DNA of 64,000 nt from positions 27,662 to 91,661 of the forward strand of contig SVIM01000001.1 in the NCBI GenBank assembly GCA_015069485.1. Direction: 5' to 3'. The notes under the pieces are model-generated. The model did not search any database, was not told the origin of the DNA, and worked only from the letters and a program-made list of their open reading frames with translations. Made by a program: the position numbers and the translations under genes. This DNA is from Clostridiales bacterium (GTDB lineage: Bacteria > Bacillota > Clostridia > Christensenellales > Borkfalkiaceae). This document shows, piece after piece, positions 17,175-27,395 of the stretch (position 1 is its first letter; each line of letters opens with the position of its first letter).

Positions 17175-18428
17175 TTATTTAGTTAACCTTTCAATTGCAA
17201 GGTAATACATTTTTAAGCATTTTTCAATTTTTTCAAAGGTGATATATTCGTCGGGCTGGTGAATAACGTTTTCTTCGCCTTCTTCTTCAGGGCCAAAGCC
17301 TGCGCCACACTTTAACGCCCTTGCGTAAGTGCCACCGCCGATGGCAATGGGTTCAACGCTTTTACCGGTAACCTCGTTATATACTCCGCAAAGCGTTGCA
17401 ATAAGCTTGCACTCTTTGTCGTTATAAAGTGGAGCTTGCTTGCTAAGTATCTTATATTTTAACCCCGTTGCATCAATTCGTGCGGTAATATCCTCTAACG
17501 AATAAGTTGCAGGGTATCTTATATCGCAAGTTACGAAAAGGGTAGAGCCTTCGTTTTTAATTACGTTGGGGGAAAAGGTTAACTCGCCGGTTTCGTCCTT
17601 TAATCCGTTAAGGTTGCACTTATTTGCAAAGAGTAAATCGTGTATATTCTCAAAGCCCAAATACTGTAAAATTGCAGAAATAGCGTTTACGCCCTTTTCC
17701 GGCATAGAGCCGTGCGCGCTTTTACCGCGGGCAACAACCTTACCGTCCTCGTAGCTTAAATTTAATGCGGTAAGCTTGTTTGCGCTTACGGGCGCGGTTG
17801 CTTCGCAGTAGTCGCAAACCATATTTGCAGCGCCGCCACCCCTAATTTCGTCAAAGCCACCGTTTGTGGGAATTTCAAGCATAAGGTGCAAAATGCCCTT
17901 TTCGGCGTAAATTACGGGGAAGTCTGCGTCGGGTGAAAATCCCGTTTCGGGCATATGGGCAACCTTGTTGTAATGGTTTATGCACGCCCAACCCGACTCT
18001 TCGTTACAGCCTAAAATAAGCTTAATTTTCTTTTTGGGCTTAAATCCGCTATCCTTTAACGCCTTCATTGCGTAAAGGGAAATAATCGCAGGGCCCTTGT
18101 CGTCCATAGTGCCTCTGCCCCAAATGCGCTTATTTTGCTCGTCAACCTCACCGCCAAACGGGTCTTTCGTCCATCCGCTACCTGCGGGCACAACATCCAA
18201 GTGGCATAAAATTGCAAACTCTTCGCCGTGTCCCCAAATAACCTCTCCTACGAAGTTATCGTAGTTTTTAGTTTCAAATCCCATAAAGGAAGCGAGCGAT
18301 AAAAAGTAATCCAACGCCTTTGCCGCGCCTTCGCCAAAGGGCATTTGAGGCAAGGGGGGCTGTTGCGAGGAATCAAATTTTACTATATCAGAAATATTTT
18401 TAATAATATCGGGAATATATTTTTGCAT
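17175..18428 (-). CDS. M20-family (Sapep/PepV-type) dipeptidase
   Basis: ILCHLDVVPAGSGWTKDPF, GRGTMDDKGPAI, GCNEESGW, IGGGTYARAL. Confidence 0.9.
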   Translation of the reverse strand: MQKYIPDIIKNISDIVKFDSSQQPPLPQMPFGEGAAKALDYFLSLASFMGFETKNYDNFVGEVIWGHGEEFAILCHLDVVPAGSGWTKDPFGGEVDEQNKRIWGRGTMDDKGPAIISLYAMKALKDSGFKPKKKIKLILGCNEESGWACINHYNKVAHMPETGFSPDADFPVIYAEKGILHLMLEIPTNGGFDEIRGGGAANMVCDYCEATAPVSANKLTALNLSYEDGKVVARGKSAHGSMPEKGVNAISAILQYLGFENIHDLLFANKCNLNGLKDETGELTFSPNVIKNEGSTLFVTCDIRYPATYSLEDITARIDATGLKYKILSKQAPLYNDKECKLIATLCGVYNEVTGKSVEPIAIGGGTYARALKCGAGFGPEEEGEENVIHQPDEYITFEKIEKCLKMYYLAIERLTK

Positions 18429-18529
18429 TTTTGCACCTTTTTAAATTATTAATATAAAAATATTATACACTTTTTTATTTTTATGGTAAAATATTTTTAA
18501 GTAAAATTTTTAAATAGCAGGTAATAATT

Positions 18530-19246
18530 TTGCACGAAGGTCATAGACAGCGTCTTTATCAAAAGTTAAGAAACGGTGACAACTTGTTCGAGCACGAGCT
18601 TTTAGAAATGCTTTTGTTCAACGCATATCCACGCAAAAACACCAACCCTATTGCGCACGCATTGCTTAAAAGGTTTTCTTCTATGTCTGCAATTTTTAAC
18701 GCGGAAATTGAAGAGCTTAAAGAAGTGGAGGGCGTTGGCGAAGAGGTTGCAACCTACCTTAAATGCGTTGGGCTCTGTACGAATTTAAAAAACAAGGTTG
18801 AAGGCTTTGCCGTAATAAAAAATTATAGCGAGTTTAAGGAATTTGCAAAGCTCCGTATGGTAGGAAGCCATACCGAAATTTTAGAATTTTATATGGTAGA
18901 TAAGGCGGGTAAGGTTCTTCGCATCTACACCTATTCGGTAGGCGACCCTAATAAAGTGGAGGTTGACCCCAAAAAAATTATTAAGGCTATAACCTTAACC
19001 AACCCAAACGGTATGTTCGTGGCGCACAATCACGTAACGGGCAACTGCCTTCCTTCACAAAAGGACGAAGATTTTACAAAGCAAATTCAGCTTATTTGCA
19101 GTATGCATAACGTTCAGTTTTACGACCATTGCATCTTCGATAAAGAGGGTGGAATATACAGCTATTATTCGGAAGGTAAAATTGATAAAATAAAGCGTTC
19201 CTTTTCTATTCAAAGCATCATAAAAAACGACGAAAACAGAAATTAA
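18530..19246 (+). CDS. RadC-like JAB-domain protein
   Basis: HEGHRQRLYQKLRNGDNLFEHELLEMLL; JAB motif VAHNHVTGNCLPSQKD; TTG start. Confidence 0.85.
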   Translation: MHEGHRQRLYQKLRNGDNLFEHELLEMLLFNAYPRKNTNPIAHALLKRFSSMSAIFNAEIEELKEVEGVGEEVATYLKCVGLCTNLKNKVEGFAVIKNYSEFKEFAKLRMVGSHTEILEFYMVDKAGKVLRIYTYSVGDPNKVEVDPKKIIKAITLTNPNGMFVAHNHVTGNCLPSQKDEDFTKQIQLICSMHNVQFYDHCIFDKEGGIYSYYSEGKIDKIKRSFSIQSIIKNDENRN

Positions 19247-19255
19247 TTATTATAT

Positions 19256-19283
19256 AGGGGCGAGCCGATTTCGGCTCGCCCCT
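19256..19283. terminator. Hairpin terminator after radC-like gene
   Basis: AGGGGCGAGCCGA-tt-TCGGCTCGCCCCT. Confidence 0.6.
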
Positions 19284-19334
19284 ATTACAATTTCGGCTCG
19301 CGCCTAATGCGGTTTCGGCTCGCCCCTAATACGG
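19269..19334. repeat. 22-bp repeat x3 = reiterated right arm of the 19256 hairpin
   Basis: tttcggctcgcScctaWt at 19269, 19291, 19313. Confidence 0.9.
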
Positions 19335-19469
19335 TTTTGGTATTATAAAATTTACTCGTTTTGGTTATTTTAATAATATCAGTTTTGCGCTATACTGTAA
19401 ACGGTTAATAATAAAATACTTAAATTTTGGCGCGTATTCCAAAATTTAATTTTGTAGCAAGGAGATATT

Positions 19470-20273
19470 ATGCAACCTAAAAGAATACTTACTATGCAAG
19501 ACTTATCGTGTGTGGGACAATGCTCGCTAACGGTGGCACTCCCAGTTTTATCGGCAATGGGCGTCGAGGCGGCCGTGCTTCCCACGGCAATACTTTCCAC
19601 TCACACTATGTTTAAAAAGTGGACTTATTTCGACTTAACTTGCGAAATAGAAAATATCTATAACGGCTGGCGCGAAAACGATATTAAATTCGAAGGCTTT
19701 TTGCTTGGCTATTTAGGTAAAAAATCGTTAATGGATTTAGCGGAAAAGGCGTTTGACGATTTTTCTACTCAAAACGCTCCTATAATTATCGACCCCGTTT
19801 TTGGCGATAACGGCAAGCTTTACGGCGGATTTGATTTGGAATACGTAAAGGCTATGCGCAATTTAGTGCGCAGGGCGCATATAGTAGTGCCTAACCTTAC
19901 CGAGCTTTGCTTTATGCTTGGTTGGGAATACCCCGAAAGCTACGATAAGCAATATATCGAAAGCGCGTTGCGCGAAATGAAAAAGTACACTTCTGCAACC
20001 GTAATTTTAACGGGCGTGCAGTTTGACGGAAAAATAGGCGAAGCTATTTTAGCCGACGGCAATATAGAGTACGTAATGGGCGAAAAATTGCCCACAAGCT
20101 ATCACGGCACGGGCGATATTTTCGCTTCCGTTTTCACCGCAAACTATTTAAACGGTAAAGGGCTTGCAAAAAGCTGCGAAAATGCAGGTAAATTCGTTGC
20201 CGACTGCATAAGGTCAACCCCTGACGGCCATTTTTACGGCGTTTGCTTTGAAAAGGTTTTAAATAAATTTTAA
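19470..20273 (+). CDS. Pyridoxine/pyridoxamine kinase (PfkB/ThiD-like)
   Basis: RILTMQDLSCVGQCSLTVALPVLSAMGVEAAVLPTAILSTHT; IIDPVFGDNGKLY; YHGTGDIFASV. Confidence 0.85.
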   Translation: MQPKRILTMQDLSCVGQCSLTVALPVLSAMGVEAAVLPTAILSTHTMFKKWTYFDLTCEIENIYNGWRENDIKFEGFLLGYLGKKSLMDLAEKAFDDFSTQNAPIIIDPVFGDNGKLYGGFDLEYVKAMRNLVRRAHIVVPNLTELCFMLGWEYPESYDKQYIESALREMKKYTSATVILTGVQFDGKIGEAILADGNIEYVMGEKLPTSYHGTGDIFASVFTANYLNGKGLAKSCENAGKFVADCIRSTPDGHFYGVCFEKVLNKF

Positions 20274-20302
20274 GCTCCTATAAAAAATATTTGTAGCAAA
20301 AG

Positions 20303-20331
20303 TTGACAAATGATAAAAGTTTTAGTATAAT
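20303..20331 (+). promoter_or_regulatory. Sigma-70 promoter
   Basis: TTGACA - 17 bp - TATAAT. Confidence 0.75.
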
Positions 20332-20390
20332 TAAGTTGATATTAGTTAAAAAAACAGACTTTGCTAAAATATCGTATAGGGAGTAAAACG

Positions 20391-20831
20391 GTGAACAATA
20401 ACAAAATTAAAACCGCGTTAATAATATTGTATTCCGTATTAACCTGCGTTTTTGTTGAAATCTTAATTTACGGTTTATGTTGCGTTGCTGCTGATGACAG
20501 TATGCTTATGCCTATGCTTTGGCACGCCGGGGCAATAGGTGTGGTGTTAATAGCTTCTTTGATACAACACTTACTACACAGCCGAGCGAAAAAAAAGGGT
20601 TATTGCACGTATCCGATTATTCAGTCAATATTTTCCGTATTAAAAATAATTGCATATCATTTAATTAATTGGTGGTGTGCACAGATGCTATTGCATCATT
20701 TTTTTATAAGTGGAGCGCCTGCTAAGCATTATTTTTACGGTATCAACGTGTTCGTCGTAATTATATTGCTAATTGCAACAGTAATAACCGATATAATATT
20801 TTTTAAAAAAAATAATAGGGGCTTAATTTAA
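20391..20831 (+). CDS. Small multi-TM membrane protein of unknown function
   Basis: ORF with several hydrophobic segments; GTG at 20391 after an RBS fits better than the 20361 start. Confidence 0.6.
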   Translation: MNNNKIKTALIILYSVLTCVFVEILIYGLCCVAADDSMLMPMLWHAGAIGVVLIASLIQHLLHSRAKKKGYCTYPIIQSIFSVLKIIAYHLINWWCAQMLLHHFFISGAPAKHYFYGINVFVVIILLIATVITDIIFFKKNNRGLI

Positions 20832-20837
20832 AAATAT

Positions 20838-20875
20838 TAAGGGAGTGGGCGAAAAATTTTTCGCCCACTCCCTTA
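20838..20875. terminator. Perfect 38-bp palindrome, bidirectional terminator between convergent genes
   Basis: taagggagtgggcgaaaaa|tttttcgcccactccctta. Confidence 0.9.
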
Positions 20876-20884
20876 CTTTATAAT

Positions 20885-22255
20885 CTAAAATTTAATTTCT
20901 ATTTTTTTGTGTTTAACGGCATATATTATGCCCCCAATTACAATTTCTGCAATAATAATTATAAAAGTTGTATAGATAAAAAATGGTCCAGCTTGAAGTA
21001 TGCTTTTTTCAAAAATTCGGTATTCGTCAGTTACTGAATCATAGCCGATTTCATAGTAAATATTTCTTATAGGCGTGGAAACGCTTGTGTTAAGTTCATC
21101 ATTGTATCTAATAACGTAAAATTCTTTTCCGTTAATTTCAAAAATTTCGTAGCCACGGGTAATAAAGGTTTCACCTTGTGGCGATTTATAGCCAATATAC
21201 AATTTGTCGTCGTTTGCGTTTATGCTAGCATATAAGCCGTTGTTTAACGGAAAATATTCTCCGGCATAATCTCCAGGAAGTTCGGGGATTACTACTTCGT
21301 ATTCACCTAAAGGAAAGCCCGCCGTATAACGCCCGCCTTCTTCAACTATAAGCGTTTGCATATGGTTTTTAAAGTCATCAAATTTTGCTGAATAAATTAC
21401 GTTTTTCCACGAAGGAAACCAATTCAAAAACAGAATCGAAGCGGCAATGCCTAAAATAATTGGTATCGTAGCAATAATAGCAATAAGTTTTAAAAGTTTA
21501 TTATTTGCGCGAACGCAATTTTTTTGCGCTTCGTTTCCGTAGTTTAAAACGGCGTTATTTTTATAAATAGAAGTTGGCAAAATTAAAATAATTGCTAAAA
21601 GAGCAGTTACTATTGAAAACACGAACGGTATGCCGTCAAAGTAGGTGGCAAGAATAAACGTGGTAATTGCACACGCTATAAGCGATAAAATTCCTAAAAC
21701 TAATAAATTTTTGCGTAATTTATCGGTAGTAAATAAAAAATATTTTGCGTTTAGTTCTTCAAAGTCTTCATCTGAATCAAAAGAACTTTTTGCCGTGCTA
21801 AAACAAGTTAAAAACAAAACAAAAGCAGCTATTGCAATGCCAATAGTTAAAACGGTAAAAATAATTCCTAAAATTGCCGAAGCAAAGTATATAAAAAACG
21901 TAGTAATCAATAGTGCTATATCGCCAACGCCTAATCCAAAGGCAATAGAAAGAGTACTATTAAAGGAAGAAAGTTTTTTCTTCAAAACGGATTTATACGC
22001 CTTTTCCGAAAGGTTAGGTTGCGGTTGTTCGGGCATATTAGTGGGGGAATTGCGTGCTCCCTTTAAAATTTCGTCTACTGTTATGCCGTAAAGTTCCGCC
22101 AAGGCAGGCAGGGCTAAAATATCGGGGTAAACCTTATCCGTTTCCCACGCAGAAAGGGTGCGGTTAGAAACGCCTAACCTGTCGGCAACTTCCTGCTGGG
22201 TATATCCCTTAGATTTTCGCATAGTCGCCAAAAACTGGCCAATGGTTTGTCTCAT
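20885..22255 (-). CDS. XRE-family HTH protein with multi-TM C-terminal region
   Basis: MRQTIGQFLATMRKSKGYTQQEVADRLGVSNRTLSAWETDKVYPDI; hydrophobic segments follow. Confidence 0.85.
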   Translation of the reverse strand: MRQTIGQFLATMRKSKGYTQQEVADRLGVSNRTLSAWETDKVYPDILALPALAELYGITVDEILKGARNSPTNMPEQPQPNLSEKAYKSVLKKKLSSFNSTLSIAFGLGVGDIALLITTFFIYFASAILGIIFTVLTIGIAIAAFVLFLTCFSTAKSSFDSDEDFEELNAKYFLFTTDKLRKNLLVLGILSLIACAITTFILATYFDGIPFVFSIVTALLAIILILPTSIYKNNAVLNYGNEAQKNCVRANNKLLKLIAIIATIPIILGIAASILFLNWFPSWKNVIYSAKFDDFKNHMQTLIVEEGGRYTAGFPLGEYEVVIPELPGDYAGEYFPLNNGLYASINANDDKLYIGYKSPQGETFITRGYEIFEINGKEFYVIRYNDELNTSVSTPIRNIYYEIGYDSVTDEYRIFEKSILQAGPFFIYTTFIIIIAEIVIGGIIYAVKHKKIEIKF

Positions 22256-22492
22256 TTACAAAATCTCCTTAAAATCGTTTAAGCGTAAGCCCTTTTAAAA
22301 GCTTGCGCCAAGCTTAAAATAAAATCCAAAAATTTTTGCGGTTTTGTGCTTTAAATAAGCCAAGGTTCAATCGATTGCAAAAATATTCTATACCATTACG
22401 ACAAAAATTGCAATACTCACGATGTGGAATTAGTCTATATAATTTGGAATTTAAGGATTAATTAATCAAAATTTACTATTATGCTTTTGTCG

Positions 22493-22568
22493 TAGGGTCG
22501 ATGTCTACGTTGCCCCGAAATTATTTTAAAATAAAAACGGGCTAACGTGGGCGTTAGCCCCTACAACT
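22493..22568. repeat. MITE-like palindromic element (ttgtcgtaggg ... cccctacaact)
   Basis: Near-matching inverted ends and internal gggctaacgtgggcgttagccc hairpin. Confidence 0.45.
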
Positions 22569-22580
22569 GTTCAATTTAAT

Positions 22581-22624
22581 AACTTAGGGCGCGGGCGAAA
22601 AATTTTTCGCCCGCGCCCTAAGTT
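22581..22624. terminator. Perfect 44-bp palindrome, terminator downstream of the SpoIIE-like gene
   Basis: aacttagggcgcgggcgaaaaa|tttttcgcccgcgccctaagtt. Confidence 0.85.
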
Positions 22625-22730
22625 AAAACATTACTTAATTAAATATTATAGCGAGATTTTGGGGGATTCTTCGCTGCGCTCAAGAATGACTTGGAATACC
22701 AAAAAAACACCTGCCAAGTAAAGGCCTTTT

Positions 22731-23801
22731 TTACAAATCAAATGCTATTGCGGTTATGTCGTCGTTTAAATTTCCACAAAAGCTCTTTAAATTATTTTCT
22801 AAATTTTTAATAAAATCTTCGCCCGTTTTGCTAACGGAAAGCGTTTTTATTGCGCCCTCTACGCCAAACATTTCGCCTTTACTGTTTCTGCTTTCTGTAA
22901 CGCCGTCCGTTAAAAGTACTAAAATATCGCCCTTTTCGTAGGGGATGGTATCTTCAAAGTAAGCAGGGTTATCAAACCAATTAGAAACGGGGGGAGAGTT
23001 AAGCATAATCCTCGTAATTCCGCTTCCCGTTTTTAATAAAATAGGTACGTTATGCCCAGCCATAGAATAGGTTACGCTATCCTTATCAATTCTAACGGCT
23101 GCAACGGTAATATAGCTTCTTTCGTCGGGGTTAAGTTCGTTAAACTTAGTCGATAAATTGCTAATCGCTTGCGCGGGGGAATAAAGGGTTTTATCGTAAG
23201 CCGCCTTAACGAAGGCGGTAAGCATACCTGCCGAAATTCCCTTGCCCGAAACGTCTGCAATAACGCCAAAGGCAGAATTGCCCACGGTATATACGTCGGG
23301 TAAATCACCGCCTATATCACGGCAGGGGATGTAGGTAAAGGAATATCTTTTGCCTGCCGCCCATTTACCGGCGGGCAGTAAGCGTTGCTGAATATCCTTT
23401 GCCGTTTCAAGCTCCCTTGAAATTTCAACCTCTAACGCGTTGTCAATAACGCCCAAATAAAGTCCGTCGCCAATAGGCTTTACCTTTATCGAAAAGGCAA
23501 CCTCTCGGGTAGAATCTTCCGTTTTAACGCGCATATATACGCGTTTATCTAATTCCTTTCTCGCAAAAAAGCAGTTTTCAAAAGCAGATAAAAGCGAACA
23601 GTCACGGCAAGCGTCCAGCTGCCCGCAACGCTTATGATTTTCGGCGCAACCAAAAACCTTCCCAATCGAGCCCTTTTTATGCCCCGTGGGAAAAAGATTG
23701 CAAAACGCGGCGTTTGCAAACACGGTTTTTAAGTTTTTATCCACCACGCAAAGGGGGGAGGGGACGCCGTCGATTATGCGCCTGTAAAATTTTTCTATCA
23801 T
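22731..23801 (-). CDS. PAS + SpoIIE/PP2C-type serine phosphatase
   Basis: VPSPLCVVDKNLKTVFANAAF PAS; DIGGDLPDVY, GVIADVSGKGISAGMLTAFV, LVLLTDGVTE. Confidence 0.85.
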   Translation of the reverse strand: MIEKFYRRIIDGVPSPLCVVDKNLKTVFANAAFCNLFPTGHKKGSIGKVFGCAENHKRCGQLDACRDCSLLSAFENCFFARKELDKRVYMRVKTEDSTREVAFSIKVKPIGDGLYLGVIDNALEVEISRELETAKDIQQRLLPAGKWAAGKRYSFTYIPCRDIGGDLPDVYTVGNSAFGVIADVSGKGISAGMLTAFVKAAYDKTLYSPAQAISNLSTKFNELNPDERSYITVAAVRIDKDSVTYSMAGHNVPILLKTGSGITRIMLNSPPVSNWFDNPAYFEDTIPYEKGDILVLLTDGVTESRNSKGEMFGVEGAIKTLSVSKTGEDFIKNLENNLKSFCGNLNDDITAIAFDL

Positions 23802-23843
23802 GCTCTATCCGTTAAAAGCGCGCAAATAAATTACGCAAATTTA

Positions 23844-24719
23844 TTAAGGTAAATAAAATTTTAATTTTTGTGGTACGATTTTGGCGCTAAAGGGTATATT
23901 TTCGTAAAGCTCGCCTTCTGCCTGTACTGTATATTCCTTATCTTCGGGAATAAAGGTTGCTTGCTTGCATTTAATATGCGTACATTCCTTTATGGAATTA
24001 ATTTTGCCAAGCATAAGCTTAATAAAGGCGATAACCGTTTTAAATTTAGAAAGGTAGTCAACTACCACCAAATCCATATAACCGTCGTCAATTTCCGCTT
24101 CGGGGAAAACCTTTATGCCACCGCCAAATTGCTTGCCGTTACCAAGCGCCGCAATAAGGCCGTAATGCTTTTCTTCCTTACCGTCGTACTTTACGGTAAA
24201 GTTTACGCTTTTAAAATTAATAAGGCTACTAATTAACGCCTTTAAATATTTAGTTCTGCCCGTGCTTTTGCCTGCGTAGGTGCGCTTTAAAACGTCAACG
24301 TCAATGCCCATACCTATTGCGTTTACCGAACGAAGACCGTTGTCAAGCTCAATAAAGTCGATTGGACGCGCCGCCTTAAAGGCGATTATTTCCGCCGCTT
24401 TTTTAGGGTCGTTGGGGATTTTTGCGCTTTCGGCAAAATCGTTGCCTGTACCCAAGGGTATAAGTCCAACGCTACAGCTTTCAAAATCCTTAACGCCGTT
24501 AACAACCTCGTGCAAGGTTCCGTCGCCGCCCATAGTTATAATAGAGCATTTTTCGCCCTTGGAGGTAATATCCTCCGTAATTTCCGTGGCGTGCCCTTGG
24601 TGGCTTGTAAAATGCACCTTAAATTTTTTGCCCGCGCGTTCAAAAACGCCTTTAACAACGTTCAATGCGTTGGCAAGCTTGCCTTTAAGCTTTTCTGCGT
24701 TTACTAAAATATGATACAT
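23844..24719 (-). CDS. Diacylglycerol kinase-family lipid kinase (YegS/BmrU-like)
   Basis: TMGGDGTLHEVVNG, IPLGTGNDFAES; ATG at 24719 (MYHILVN) preferred over 24785. Confidence 0.88.
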   Translation of the reverse strand: MYHILVNAEKLKGKLANALNVVKGVFERAGKKFKVHFTSHQGHATEITEDITSKGEKCSIITMGGDGTLHEVVNGVKDFESCSVGLIPLGTGNDFAESAKIPNDPKKAAEIIAFKAARPIDFIELDNGLRSVNAIGMGIDVDVLKRTYAGKSTGRTKYLKALISSLINFKSVNFTVKYDGKEEKHYGLIAALGNGKQFGGGIKVFPEAEIDDGYMDLVVVDYLSKFKTVIAFIKLMLGKINSIKECTHIKCKQATFIPEDKEYTVQAEGELYENIPFSAKIVPQKLKFYLP

Positions 24720-24858
24720 CCTGCGTGCTTCCCCTAAAATTTCTTTGGTATATAATACTAATCGTATAGATTTATTATATATCAAATCTCCGATATTTGC
24801 AATAGTTTTAAAAAGGTGCTATAATATAAAAAAATAAAAATTAAATGAAATTTGTAAT

Positions 24859-26208
24859 ATGATCAATATTTTACCTAAAAAACTTATCGAACTTGCCAAA
24901 AATTGCCACTTCCCTTTGTTCGTGGTTGGCGGAACCTGTCGCGACTTTATAATGGGGCTAAAAGCCGAACGGTACGATTTTGATATTTGCGCGCCCGTAG
25001 GCGTTGAACAATTTTGTAGCGCTGCAACGGCGCGTGGCTTTATCGTTAATTCCGTTTATAAAAACACCGGCACGGTTAAGTTAAAATGCGAAGACTACGA
25101 ATACGAATTTACTTCCTTTAGGTCGGACGAGTATGTAAGGGGAATTCACAGCCCTTCAAAAATCTACTTTACTGACGATATTAATAAGGACGCCTTGCGC
25201 CGTGATTTTAAGTGTAACGCAATTTACTACGATATAAAAGGGCAAAAATTTTGCGACCCGTTAGGCGGAATTTTAGATATTCAGCGTGGGCAAATTAACA
25301 CGGTTAGGGAAGCGGATAGGGTGTTTGGCGAGGACGGCTTACGCCTTATGCGCCTTGCGCGCTTTGCGGCTACCACGGGGCTTAAGCCTTCTAAAAATTG
25401 CCTAATAGGCGCAATTAAAAATTGCCGATTAATAGAAGATATTTCCCCTGAAAGAATTTTTGCCGAGCTTGACGCAATTTTGCACGCCGACGAAAAATAC
25501 GGGCTGGAATATGCCCAATATAACGGGCTTTTATTGCTAAAACAAACGGGCGTTTTAGAGCGCATTTTACCCGAGCTTACTATGGGCGATAAAATGCTTC
25601 AGCGCAAGGATTACCACGATTACGACGTGTTAGAGCATAGCCTTCGCGCAGTAAAGTACGCCGATAAAGCGGTAAGGCTTGCCTGCCTTTTGCACGATAT
25701 TGCCAAGCCCTATTGCTATATAAATTACGGTTGGTACAGCAAGCATGACGTCGAGGGCGAAAAAATTACAAAAAGCGTATTAAAGCGTTTAAGGGTAGGC
25801 AAACGGCTTTGCGAAGAAACTGCAAAGCTGGTGCTTTTACATATGTACGATTTAAATTTGCAAACGAAGGTGGGCAAGGTGCGTAAATTTATGGTGCAAA
25901 ATTACGCCGTTTTGCAAAAGCTGTATTTGGTAAAGCAAGCCGACTTTTCTGCCTGCAAGGACGATTTGTCCGTTGCTCCCTGCGTAAAAAGGTGGAAGAG
26001 CATTGAAGAAAAAATGATTTTAGAAGGCGTTCCCTTTAACCTAAAGCAGTTAAAGGTTAAGGGCGACGACCTTATAAAAATGGGAATTGCGCCCGAAAAG
26101 GTGGGCAAAATTTTGCAGGAGCTGTTATACGAATGCGCGCAAGACGGTAGCTTAAACAACAAAAAGCACCTTTTAGTAAGGGTGGAAAAATTAAAGGAGG
26201 AAGTATGA
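24859..26208 (+). CDS. cca: CCA tRNA nucleotidyltransferase/poly(A) polymerase family with HD domain
   Basis: VVGGTCRDFIMGLKAERYDFDI; DALRRDFKCNAIYYD; LLHDIAKP. Confidence 0.88.
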   Translation: MINILPKKLIELAKNCHFPLFVVGGTCRDFIMGLKAERYDFDICAPVGVEQFCSAATARGFIVNSVYKNTGTVKLKCEDYEYEFTSFRSDEYVRGIHSPSKIYFTDDINKDALRRDFKCNAIYYDIKGQKFCDPLGGILDIQRGQINTVREADRVFGEDGLRLMRLARFAATTGLKPSKNCLIGAIKNCRLIEDISPERIFAELDAILHADEKYGLEYAQYNGLLLLKQTGVLERILPELTMGDKMLQRKDYHDYDVLEHSLRAVKYADKAVRLACLLHDIAKPYCYINYGWYSKHDVEGEKITKSVLKRLRVGKRLCEETAKLVLLHMYDLNLQTKVGKVRKFMVQNYAVLQKLYLVKQADFSACKDDLSVAPCVKRWKSIEEKMILEGVPFNLKQLKVKGDDLIKMGIAPEKVGKILQELLYECAQDGSLNNKKHLLVRVEKLKEEV

Positions 26209-27395
26209 CGACTGACGAAATTTTAGCGTTGATAGCAATAATTTTAAGCGTAATAACGCTGGGCGTTGCTCTTTTAATTTTTATAAGGGTTAAAAATTCA
26301 CCCGTTGTAAAGATTGAGCAAAACGAGGATATAAAAAATCAATTAAACGCCTTATATACCGCAATTAACGCGCAATCCAAGGCGATTTACGACCAAGAAA
26401 TAAGGCTTTTTGCAAAGCTTTCGGAAGGTAATTTTTCAACGGAAGCAAGAATAAACGCCTTAAAAGATAAGCTTGATTCTGAATTAAAGTATATGCTTTC
26501 TAATAACGACAGAAATTTAGAAAGGATAAGGATGACGGTGGAAGAAAAGCTTTCGCAAACCTTAGAGGGAACTTTATCGCAAAGCTATAAAATTATTAAC
26601 GAAAGGTTAGAGGCGGTTTATAGGGGAATAGGCGAGGTAAATTCCCTTGCTGGCTCGGTTGCGGATATTAAAAAGGTTTTTACCAACGTAAAGCTAAGGG
26701 GTACTTGGGGCGAGGTTCAGCTTGCTACCTTGTTGGAGCAAATGCTTTCGCCAAATCAATACCTTTCGTCCGTAAAATTAAATCCCACCGAAAACACTAT
26801 GGTGGATTTTGCAATAATTTTGCCCTCTACCGACGATAAAAATATTTATCTTCCTATCGACAGTAAATTCCCCATAGAGGAATACTACCGTTTGGTTGAC
26901 GCGCAAGATAAGCAAACGGTTGCCGTTTGCCTTAAAAATTTAGAAAGGGCGGTAAAAACGCAAGCGAATTCTATTGCCGAAAAGTACTTAAAGCCCCCCG
27001 TTACCACCGATTTTGCAATTATGTATTTGCCCCTTGAAGGGCTTTACGCCGAGGTTATAAAAATGACGGAGCTCGAGGCATACTTGCGTGGTAAGCGCAT
27101 AATAGTTTGCGGTCCAACTAATCTGGGCGCGTTGCTTTCTACGCTACAAACGGGCTTTAAAACGGTGGCAATCGAAAAGCGCTCATCCGAGCTTTGGCAG
27201 CTTCTTTCCGCCTTTAAGCAGGAGTTTGAAAAGTTCGCCTTTATTTTAGAAAAAACGCAAAAAAAATTGCAGGAGGCGCAAGATATCGTCGAAAGTGCCG
27301 AGCGTAAAACCCGCACGATTTCCAAAAAGCTTAAAAGCGTGGCGGAAATTGACGTTAGCGTAGCGGATAAGCTGTTGTCTGATAACGACGAGTAA
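26205..27395 (+). CDS. rmuC: RmuC-family protein
   Basis: LRGTWGEVQLATLLEQML; MVDFAIILP; LPIDSKFPIEEY. Confidence 0.9.
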   Translation: MTTDEILALIAIILSVITLGVALLIFIRVKNSPVVKIEQNEDIKNQLNALYTAINAQSKAIYDQEIRLFAKLSEGNFSTEARINALKDKLDSELKYMLSNNDRNLERIRMTVEEKLSQTLEGTLSQSYKIINERLEAVYRGIGEVNSLAGSVADIKKVFTNVKLRGTWGEVQLATLLEQMLSPNQYLSSVKLNPTENTMVDFAIILPSTDDKNIYLPIDSKFPIEEYYRLVDAQDKQTVAVCLKNLERAVKTQANSIAEKYLKPPVTTDFAIMYLPLEGLYAEVIKMTELEAYLRGKRIIVCGPTNLGALLSTLQTGFKTVAIEKRSSELWQLLSAFKQEFEKFAFILEKTQKKLQEAQDIVESAERKTRTISKKLKSVAEIDVSVADKLLSDNDE

